A DNA stretch of 18,021 nucleotides from Fibrobacterota bacterium (lineage in GTDB: Bacteria > Fibrobacterota > Chitinivibrionia > Chitinivibrionales > Chitinispirillaceae): contig JAEYNR010000051.1 of assembly GCA_023412475.1 (NCBI GenBank), positions 1 to 18,021 on the forward strand. The letters run 5' to 3'. Made by a program: the position numbers and the translations under genes. Positions 7,468 to 14,620 of this stretch are shown piece by piece (position 1 is the first letter of the stretch; each line of letters begins with the position of its first letter). A model generated the notes under the pieces. That model made no database searches. It had not been told where the DNA came from and worked only from the letters and a program-made list of their open reading frames with translations.

Positions 7468-8291
7468 ATCTCAATATTGCCTTCAAAAACCTTTCTGGCA
7501 GGACCGGCCATAAAAACCGGATCCGATAGTCTCCCGCTCCACTGTATCTGAAGCTTACCTCCGGGAAGATGCACGGTCACATCATTACTGTGCAGTTTGT
7601 TTATGATCCCTGAGACCACACTGGCACAAGCACCAGTTCCACAGGCCTGGGTTTCTCCGCAGCCCCGCTCCCACACTCTCATGCGGATCTCTCTGTCAGA
7701 GAGGACTTTTACGAATTCCACATTGGTTTTTTTTGGAAAAAAGGGAGAAGTTTCGATTTTTGGACCATAGCCTTGTACCAGGCTATCGGTCAAATCATCC
7801 GAATAGATCACAGCATGAGGATTACCCATAGATACTGCGGTGATCTGAAAATTCTGTTCGTCGATAACCATATTTTTCATAACCACAGTCCCACTATCCT
7901 GAGTAACCGGGATCGCGGGAGCATCGGTTACAGGTCGTCCCATATTTACTTTCACCATATTTTCATCGATTATATCGGTAACGATCTCGCCTGAGGCAGT
8001 TTCTATAACGAGGTGATTTAAGCTGGTTAGTTGTAACAATTTAGCATAAAGAGCAAAACAGCGAATCCCGTTTCCACACATCTCTGCTTCGGTGCCGTCG
8101 CTGTTAAAAATCCTCATCATGAAATCTGCCCGGCGTGAAGGGAGCACGAAAATTATCCCATCAGCCCCTACGCCACGTCTGCGGTCACAAATCCTGGGAG
8201 TGTGTTTGAGAACCGTCTGGGCCATTCCGACAGAAACTTCATGTGTCACCAGGAAATCATTTCCCAGCCCTTCCATTTTCATAAAATTCAT
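7464..8291 (-). CDS. dapF: Diaminopimelate epimerase
   Basis: The 275-residue length is typical. The enzyme interconverts LL- and meso-diaminopimelate in the cytoplasm, supplying lysine and the peptidoglycan cross-linking residue, without a cofactor. Both catalytic cysteines are present: Cys72 in EMCGNGIRC and Cys217 in ETQACGTGAC. The opening MKMEGLGNDF substrate-binding segment and the AVSMGNPHAV segment near residue 152 are also present. It follows lptE with an 11-nt gap in which AAAGGGAAG provides the ribosome-binding site overlapping the lptE stop. Its own stop overlaps the start of the small membrane gene. Confidence 0.97.
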   Translation of the reverse strand: MNFMKMEGLGNDFLVTHEVSVGMAQTVLKHTPRICDRRRGVGADGIIFVLPSRRADFMMRIFNSDGTEAEMCGNGIRCFALYAKLLQLTSLNHLVIETASGEIVTDIIDENMVKVNMGRPVTDAPAIPVTQDSGTVVMKNMVIDEQNFQITAVSMGNPHAVIYSDDLTDSLVQGYGPKIETSPFFPKKTNVEFVKVLSDREIRMRVWERGCGETQACGTGACASVVSGIINKLHSNDVTVHLPGGKLQIQWSGRLSDPVFMAGPARKVFEGNIEI

Positions 8292-8302
8292 TCTTCTTCC
8301 CT

Positions 8303-8803
8303 TTACCAGCTCTGTATTGATTTTTCCAGGATACGGGCAACTATATCTTTGACCGCCTTCTCTTTTCCCACCCTCTCCTCTTCGGTTTTTGAATCATAGA
8401 TCCCTTCACCGGTCACTGCTCCTTTAAACAATTCGCTGTCTTTAACATTGTCCAGAAATTCTACTTCTGCGGTGATTTTCACGATGTACTGATCAACATT
8501 TACCTCTCTTGCTGCAATGGCCCCATAGGAGTAAGGAACATTTTCGTAATAGTTTACGCTTCCGCTGATAGAGGCATCACCTTTGCCATTGGCGATTTTC
8601 AACTGTCCCTTATTTGTCACTTGTATGCTTAATTCCTGCGTTACCTCATCAGCGATATTAGGTTCAAGCGAGTTGTTCTCAAACAAAGGGATATCGATTG
8701 TCTTCAGATGTGATGGCAGAGAACTGTTGCTAAAGGTGTAGATATTACATCCCCAGAAATGCGTGATAACCGATATTAAAAAAAGCGGGCAGATTTTTCT
8801 CAT
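8303..8803 (-). CDS. lptE: LptE-type LPS-assembly lipoprotein
   Basis: This 166-residue protein has a lipoprotein signal peptide: hydrophobic residues 6-16 and a lipobox-like FWGC ending at Cys19. The mature part has the family's pattern, an early conserved strand and loop (SHLKTIDIPLFENNS), a helix ending in a QELSIQV-type segment, then alternating strands and a C-terminal helix. LptE plugs the LptD outer-membrane barrel during LPS insertion. The ATG overlaps the last base of the helicase stop codon (TAATG), and the GGAGG just before it lies in the helicase coding sequence, implying translational coupling. Sequence conservation in LptE is low, so assignment rests on signal peptide, size and overall pattern. 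Confidence 0.72.
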   Translation of the reverse strand: MRKICPLFLISVITHFWGCNIYTFSNSSLPSHLKTIDIPLFENNSLEPNIADEVTQELSIQVTNKGQLKIANGKGDASISGSVNYYENVPYSYGAIAAREVNVDQYIVKITAEVEFLDNVKDSELFKGAVTGEGIYDSKTEEERVGKEKAVKDIVARILEKSIQSW

Positions 8804-11718
8804 TAATCCTCCAATGGAACGTAGCTGAGAGTGGAAACCTCTGCAGAGGAATCGGTTTCAAAAAACTCTTTAATGCTGAAAATCATCTTTGAAACATCTT
8901 CAAAATTCTTAAAATCGCCATCCAGTGCCCTTATGAACTGCTTTCCGTATCCTTTTGTGAGAATGCGGTTATCCAGTACGATCAGAGCACCCCTGTCATT
9001 TACAGTTCGAATCAGCCTTCCAGCCCCCTGGCGATATTTGATGATGGCTTCAGGGATCGAATAGCTAAAGAAGGATTCTCCATTAATCTGTTCCATTCGT
9101 CTAGAGATGGCCTGGGTTAAAGGGTGAGTTGGAACCGGAAAAGGCAACCTGGGTATGATTACGATCTCACATGCTTCTCCGGGAACATCGATCCCTTCCC
9201 AGAAGCTTTCGGTCCCCAGTAGAATCATCCGCTGATTCTGTTTGAATTGCTCCAGGATATTCTGTCTGGAGCCACTGGTGCCCTGCGCCAGAATTTTCCC
9301 ATTATCGATGCTCTGATCTGCCCTTAAAAGATCATTGACTGCACCAAGCATGGAGTTGGCTGTAAATAAAACCAGTATGTTTTTATTGAATTCGGTATGA
9401 AGTCTGAGAATAGTGTCTGAAACATAAGCGGCAAACTGAGGATTATCTGGTTCCGGGCTGCTTTTAATTGCTCCCATAATAGACTGGTGCACACCAAAGG
9501 GACTCCTGAAAAAGGCAGCAACCGTGCGATGATCATGGGGCAGAAGCCCAACAGCTTTTTTAAAATAATCAACTGATCTGGAAACCGACAGGGTAGCAGA
9601 GGTAAAGACAACCCCTCCATTACAGCGTCCCCACACATCCGAGAGTACTCCACTGATGTCTAAAGGTACACCACAGAGCTTAGCCCAGTTTTTAGTCCTG
9701 TTTCCTTCAAGCCAGAAAACATGCTCTTCAGTTTTAGCTGCTAAAAGATACGACAGATCCGCCTTAAGCTGAGATGCTTTCTCATAACAGGCCTGAACCT
9801 GAGCTGAAAGTTCCTCAAACTTTTTTACATATTCCCCTGAAGACAACACCTGCCTTAAGGTAAGCAATCTGTCTGCCAATTCACTGATATTAGTTCCCAG
9901 GGCGACAGGTTCAGTCAAAGAATTGAGATCATTTTCATGATAGGTGATCTGATACTCATTAGCATCGCTCTTTTTTTCCACCCAGCTACCCAGTTCTGCA
10001 AGAAATTTTTGGGAACGTTTACGCATGTGTTTCAAGGTGTTTCTTAATTCCCTGCCATGGCTGTAGATCTCTTCCTGCTCCTTAAGGTCAGCGGTTTTCA
10101 AAACCAGATTATTGATTAAATCCATAAACAGGTTTATTCTTGCGGTGTCCAATTCAACTCTAAGATACCGATGCCCGCAGGATTCCAGATGATGCGCTTC
10201 ATCAAAGATTATAGTGCCTATCCTGCCCAGAAAAGAAGACTCCGAACAGATTTCAGAAAAGAACAGTGCATGATTAATGATGACAATATTTGAACTGAGC
10301 GCCTGCAGCCGGGCTCTCTGGAAAAAACAGTTCTGGAAATGAGGGCAGCGCCGGCTCTGACATTCATGGCTTTCTGCAGAAATGAGGTTCCAGATTCTGG
10401 AGAACCATTTGGAGTTAAACTGGTTTTGCTCTTCTATGTCACCGGTTCTGCTTTTTTCCACCCAGGGGATCAGCGGAAGAATGGCAAAACGTTCCCGTGG
10501 TGAAATGTTTCCTATCTCTCCTCTAAGCAGCTTTTCCCAACGATTGATACAGATGTAATTATTTCGACCTTTCAAGGCTGTGTAACGGAGTTTTTCACCC
10601 AGCATTTTCTTAACCAGAGGAAGATCTTTAATAAGCAATTGATCTTGAAGGTTTTTAGTTCTGGTGCATATTAAAACTCGACAGTTATTCTCCAAAGCCC
10701 ATCGACCTGAGGGCAGCAGATAGGCTAATGATTTTCCTGTTCCTGTGCCTGCTTCGGCTATAAGAATAGAACTGGTGTTCAGAGTGTCTGCAACCTGAAG
10801 AGCCATATCGGCTTGTGAAGGCCTTGGAGTAAAGCCTTCAAGGGTCAGTTTCAATTTACCATCACCGGAAAACAGCTCTACGACACTGTCTTTGTCGATT
10901 GGAAGATAGCTTTCGGGTTCCTGTAAGCGCACCCCAGGGTTTTCTGTTTTATTAAGTTGAACTAACACCTGAGCCCTGATTCCATTTAAAGATCGAATCA
11001 TTAAGGATTTAAAGAGTGATCCCGGAGCACATGCGGCTATGGTTTGTCTTACATGCATGGGCAGTCCGCTTATTCTCTTTACCAATTGCACCGCGACTTC
11101 ACCGGATGCTTTAGCATCGTAAAGTGCTCTGTGTGCATTATCCAGACTGATCTGCAGATATTCACTAACGGCTTTCAATGAAAAACGGGTACTTCCCTGA
11201 AGAAGTATTCGTGAGAGGAGTGCAGTGTCCAGAAGTTGTCCAGAGAAGGTTGGGCGGCCGATTCTTTTGAGCTCTTCGCTAAGAAATGTTGCATCAAATT
11301 CGACCTGATGACCACACAGGGGAAGATTGCCAATAAACTGAAGCAGTTTTTCTGCAACTTCAGAGAACGCGGGTGCACTGACTAACTCCTTATCGGAGAT
11401 GCCGGTGAGGTCTGTTATAAATGATGGAACAGGTATCCCCGGATTTATAAAAGTAGAGAATTCCTCCTGCGGTTTACCGTTAACAAACCGCAGGGCTCCG
11501 ATTTCTATCACCCGGTCATTTCGAAAATCCAGCCCCGTTGTTTCCAGATCAAAAGCGATAAAGTCCGGAGCTTCTATTGAAACGGCAGTATCATTTTTCT
11601 GATCGATTCTGCTTTTCTGATAGCCCTTCTTGGAAGATTTTGAAGTCAGTGGTTTTCTGGATTCAGACAGAAGATTTTTTTTGTTATTCTCTGAGAGAAG
11701 GTCGAATAATTTTGGCAT
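8803..11718 (-). CDS. dinG: DinG-family helicase with N-terminal DEDD 3'-5' exonuclease domain
   Basis: The protein has 971 residues. Residues about 51-215 form a DnaQ-like exonuclease: FDLETTG (Asp57, Glu59), HQVEFDATF (Asp142), and HRALYDAK (His196, Asp201). All acidic residues and the DEDDh histidine are present. Residues about 295-960 form an XPD/DinG superfamily 2 helicase. They include Walker A AGTGTGKS (323-330), four cysteines suited to an Fe-S cluster (390, 453, 458, 464), DEAH (506-509), GTESFWEGIDVPGE and QGAGRLIR. This is the exonuclease-helicase architecture of Firmicutes DinG rather than the exonuclease-less E. coli form. It probably acts in processing of damaged DNA, R-loops or forks. 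It sits between glycosyltransferase and lptE genes, overlapping lptE by one base. An intact Fe-S set predicts an active helicase, unlike forms that have lost the cluster. Confidence 0.93.
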   Translation of the reverse strand: MPKLFDLLSENNKKNLLSESRKPLTSKSSKKGYQKSRIDQKNDTAVSIEAPDFIAFDLETTGLDFRNDRVIEIGALRFVNGKPQEEFSTFINPGIPVPSFITDLTGISDKELVSAPAFSEVAEKLLQFIGNLPLCGHQVEFDATFLSEELKRIGRPTFSGQLLDTALLSRILLQGSTRFSLKAVSEYLQISLDNAHRALYDAKASGEVAVQLVKRISGLPMHVRQTIAACAPGSLFKSLMIRSLNGIRAQVLVQLNKTENPGVRLQEPESYLPIDKDSVVELFSGDGKLKLTLEGFTPRPSQADMALQVADTLNTSSILIAEAGTGTGKSLAYLLPSGRWALENNCRVLICTRTKNLQDQLLIKDLPLVKKMLGEKLRYTALKGRNNYICINRWEKLLRGEIGNISPRERFAILPLIPWVEKSRTGDIEEQNQFNSKWFSRIWNLISAESHECQSRRCPHFQNCFFQRARLQALSSNIVIINHALFFSEICSESSFLGRIGTIIFDEAHHLESCGHRYLRVELDTARINLFMDLINNLVLKTADLKEQEEIYSHGRELRNTLKHMRKRSQKFLAELGSWVEKKSDANEYQITYHENDLNSLTEPVALGTNISELADRLLTLRQVLSSGEYVKKFEELSAQVQACYEKASQLKADLSYLLAAKTEEHVFWLEGNRTKNWAKLCGVPLDISGVLSDVWGRCNGGVVFTSATLSVSRSVDYFKKAVGLLPHDHRTVAAFFRSPFGVHQSIMGAIKSSPEPDNPQFAAYVSDTILRLHTEFNKNILVLFTANSMLGAVNDLLRADQSIDNGKILAQGTSGSRQNILEQFKQNQRMILLGTESFWEGIDVPGEACEIVIIPRLPFPVPTHPLTQAISRRMEQINGESFFSYSIPEAIIKYRQGAGRLIRTVNDRGALIVLDNRILTKGYGKQFIRALDGDFKNFEDVSKMIFSIKEFFETDSSAEVSTLSYVPLED

Positions 11719-11792
11719 GTGTTCTCGCTATTGCTTTGTATGAAATTTTTCAGAGTTAAATATAAAACATAAAAGAGAGAGAGGCCTCAGGA

Positions 11793-13409
11793 TTAAACGG
11801 CGAAATCCAGTAATTCGATCTCATCGGGAAGCTCTTCGGGTGCTTTCTCGAACAGTTCATGCGATACCCATCGAATGGTCACATTTTTAATTTTCTGTAT
11901 TGAGAGTACACCAATGACCCAGGAATACCAGGGCTGTTGAGTCGCGATCAGAAGCGTATCGACCTTGTGATTCTGAAAAACAGTTCTCAGTGCCTCATAC
12001 GTTCCTATGACCGGGTATCCTAGATACTCACTTGGAACAGAGCAGCTACTATCCCATACGATTCCAATTATGTCGCCATTTTTCTGTGTTTCGATACTTT
12101 TGATGATCTTAGCAGAAACTGCACCACTTCCCAGAACCACAATCCTTTCGGGTGAAAAAACAAGGCGCTTGAAGCTGTGCACAATCCGGGGGATCAACTC
12201 CCTGTAGCTAATAAGCAGCAAGGAAGTGGCTACAGAGGATAATGCGAAAACTGCTCTGGAAAAAGCAAGCGACTTAACAAAATACACCATGGCAATAAAG
12301 AGCAAAGTAGCTAAAAAACTGGAATTCAAAGCATTTGACATGGTATAGCGCTTTTTGGAATAAATTCCATTATAAAAAAACATGAAAAGAAAGCTTAAGG
12401 TGATAAGGAAATGTACTCCGTACATCTTTAAAGTATGCTCACCCATATAGATACTGATGTCATGGAATCTAAGCAACATTGCAATACACAGAGTAGCATT
12501 AATGATAATCAGATCGATAAGCACAGGGAAAAAATGTCGAAGAAGCCATTTAGCCGTGTATTGAATTGAGAGAAAGATGATTCCTATAAAAATGAGCCAA
12601 TCAGGGAAAAAACCGCCCCGGATATGGCGGTACTTTTTTGAAAAAATTACCATCGCTTCATAAAAGGCGAATCTTGAGCGTAAGGGTGATCTGGCAGAGC
12701 TCTGTCCCTTGCGGTGAATAATCTGGGTCAATGGATGATACCATACCTTATATCCCATTTCTCTCACTCTCCAGCAAAGGTCGATATCTTCACCATACAT
12801 AAAGAATTGCTCATCAAATCCCCTTAGCTTATCAAAAAGGGAGCGGCGGATAAACATAAAGGAACCGGACACTGCATCAACTACGGCAGATTCGTTCTCA
12901 TTCATATAGGTCAGATGATATCTGGCGAAGTGTCTACTTTTGGGGAAAAGCCGGCTTAGCCCTGTAAAGTAGTAAAAGGCAACCAGGGGTGTTACAAACC
13001 CTCTTCTGCAGCTTGCCTGTAAAGAGCCATCCTGATTGAGAATCTTTGGACCCATTAATCCGGCTTGCGGATGGGATCGCATAAAATCTACTGCCACTTT
13101 AAGAGTATCTTTAGCTATCACAGTGTCGGGGTTGAGTAACAGAACATATTTTCCATCTGAGCTTTGAACGCCGATATTGCAGGCTTTACCAAAGCCTACA
13201 TTGTTTTTGAGCTGAATCCATTTTACATTCTTAAATTCTGCAGTGATCAGTTCCCTTGAATTATCACCGGAGGCATTGTCCACGACTACGAGTTCAGTCT
13301 GTTCTGCCAGGTCTGCATCCTGTACAGATCTGATAGCATCGCGCATACACCCGGGTACCTTGTAATTAACAATTACTATAGATATCAGTTTGTCAGAATT
13401 AACCGCCAC
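11793..13409 (-). CDS. GT2 glycosyltransferase fused to a membrane region and Rossmann domain; no transferase domain after it
   Basis: The protein has 538 residues. Residues 8-240 form a rhamnosyltransferase-like (WbbL-type) GT2 domain: IVIVNYK, VVVDNASGDNS (43-51), LLNPDT (91-96) and a GEDIDLCWR segment (206-214). Residues about 268-402 hold five hydrophobic helices. Residues 421-538 form a CoA_binding_3-like Rossmann domain (VVLGSGAVSA at 424-433, VDTLLIAT). Helices plus this Rossmann domain is the N-terminal part of WbaP/WcaJ sugar-phosphate transferases and CapD/FlaA1 dehydratases, but their catalytic domain is absent. The protein stops with ELLDFAV*. It starts with GTG, two nt after the upstream gene's stop, with AGAGGA about 10 nt before it. 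It probably acts at the cytoplasmic membrane in surface-glycan synthesis. Sugar and acceptor are unknown. Confidence 0.85.
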   Translation of the reverse strand: MAVNSDKLISIVIVNYKVPGCMRDAIRSVQDADLAEQTELVVVDNASGDNSRELITAEFKNVKWIQLKNNVGFGKACNIGVQSSDGKYVLLLNPDTVIAKDTLKVAVDFMRSHPQAGLMGPKILNQDGSLQASCRRGFVTPLVAFYYFTGLSRLFPKSRHFARYHLTYMNENESAVVDAVSGSFMFIRRSLFDKLRGFDEQFFMYGEDIDLCWRVREMGYKVWYHPLTQIIHRKGQSSARSPLRSRFAFYEAMVIFSKKYRHIRGGFFPDWLIFIGIIFLSIQYTAKWLLRHFFPVLIDLIIINATLCIAMLLRFHDISIYMGEHTLKMYGVHFLITLSFLFMFFYNGIYSKKRYTMSNALNSSFLATLLFIAMVYFVKSLAFSRAVFALSSVATSLLLISYRELIPRIVHSFKRLVFSPERIVVLGSGAVSAKIIKSIETQKNGDIIGIVWDSSCSVPSEYLGYPVIGTYEALRTVFQNHKVDTLLIATQQPWYSWVIGVLSIQKIKNVTIRWVSHELFEKAPEELPDEIELLDFAV

Positions 13410-13411
13410 TA

Positions 13412-14137
13412 TTAATTGATCCTCTTGAAAAGTGATGATAGACGAAGTTTCCAGATCAGCATAAAAGCTTCACGAATAATCCTTGTGGACATTTTCGAGT
13501 CACCATATCTTCTATCAGTGAAAACAATCGGTATTTCAGTTATTCTGAATCCTTTTTTCCATGCGTAATAATTTATTTCCACCTGAAAGGAGTACCCTGA
13601 TGAGGATATTTTGTCCAGATTAAGCTTTTCCAGAAGTTCTCGTCGGAAGCACTTAAATCCACCTGTGCAGTCCTTCACCGAAATTCCCGTCAGGATACTG
13701 GCAAATTTATTACCGCAGTAGCTTAGGAGTAGTCTGGACATAGGCCAGTTAATTACATTTACTCCAGAAATGTAGCGCGATCCGATTACCAGATCATTTT
13801 CTTTCATGGCGTTAAGAAAATCGGGTAGATATTTGGGATCATGAGAAAAGTCCGCATCCATTTCAAATATTAACTGATAGGAGCGTTGCAATGCCCACAT
13901 GAAGCCACTGATATAAGCCCGCCCTAATCCATCCTTCTTAGGACGTTCCAACAGATACACATCGCTTACAGTAGATGCAATATCCTGAACACATTGTGCG
14001 GTCCCATCTGGTGAGGAGTCATCAACTACTAAAATATGTACCTGGGGAAGCACTTTCTTTATTTTCGGTATTATTGCACCGATGTTTTCCCGTTCATTAT
14101 AGGTAGGTATTATTATTAATATCTGGTCTTTTTGCAT
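13412..14137 (-). CDS. Polyprenyl-phosphate mannosyltransferase-like GT2 (dolichyl-phosphate mannose synthase family)
   Basis: The protein has 241 residues, the usual length for soluble bacterial DPM1-like enzymes without a C-terminal membrane tail. Motifs are IIPTYNERENI (9-19), VVDDSSPDGT (37-46), EMDADFSH with the DxD-type metal site (Asp94, Asp96), GSRYISG (119-125), GGFKCFRRE (159-167), and the FTDRRYGDSKMS acceptor-loop motif (206-217). It transfers a sugar, usually mannose or glucose, from a nucleotide sugar to polyprenyl phosphate on the inner membrane face, making a lipid donor for later glycosylation. It is the first gene of the minus-strand cluster and is immediately followed by the fused GT2. 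I saw no strong ribosome-binding site ahead of the ATG. Confidence 0.92.
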   Translation of the reverse strand: MQKDQILIIIPTYNERENIGAIIPKIKKVLPQVHILVVDDSSPDGTAQCVQDIASTVSDVYLLERPKKDGLGRAYISGFMWALQRSYQLIFEMDADFSHDPKYLPDFLNAMKENDLVIGSRYISGVNVINWPMSRLLLSYCGNKFASILTGISVKDCTGGFKCFRRELLEKLNLDKISSSGYSFQVEINYYAWKKGFRITEIPIVFTDRRYGDSKMSTRIIREAFMLIWKLRLSSLFKRIN

Positions 14138-14620
14138 TTTGGATTTATTTTTTCTTGATGTGGTTTCTCTGCTATATATTAAATTTAATCTGGTTTTTGG
14201 ATTTTTGAATATAATAAATTAAGTTGAATACAATAATATATTAAAGAATGTAGTGTATCGGCCACATTAAAACTGGTCCAGACAATCAGAGCTTTTGAAG
14301 TTACTCTCCAGTATCAGTAAAATAGTTGCATTTATTCTGAAAACAGCAGCAAGTGGCTATAAAATGCCCTAAGAATACCAAAACAGAAAGGTTAAGGTCA
14401 TTAGGTTTTATCAGTAGCGATAAGACTGAAAAGACTAAAAACCTTTTATTCACAATAGTTTACCTGTTGTTCTGTGGAAATCTGCTGCGGTTTTCACGAT
14501 TTATAGATTAATTGAAAAACTTCCTTTGATATGATATCTTAATATAAAAAGATGGTGCTTTTGGTAATGTCTTTCCTCATCTGCATAGTTTAAATACGTA
14601 AAAAGGGAAAACACCTTACG
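14138..14620. other. AT-rich divergent intergenic region
   Basis: This 483-bp spacer separates the divergent GT cluster and the histidine kinase gene, so it should hold both promoters. It has several TATAAT-like words (for example around 14174-14180 and 14535-14545), but in such AT-rich DNA none can be assigned confidently. Inverted repeats include TTATC/GATAA at 14408-14423. That pair is nested in AGGTTTT/AAAACCT (14403-14409 with 14438-14444), which is followed by TTTTATT. No gene is seen on either strand. Confidence 0.5.

Noticed and set aside
14403..14450. Inverted repeat with a following T-rich stretch as a terminator
   Set aside because: No plus-strand gene lies upstream to be terminated, and the AT-rich stem is within chance expectation.
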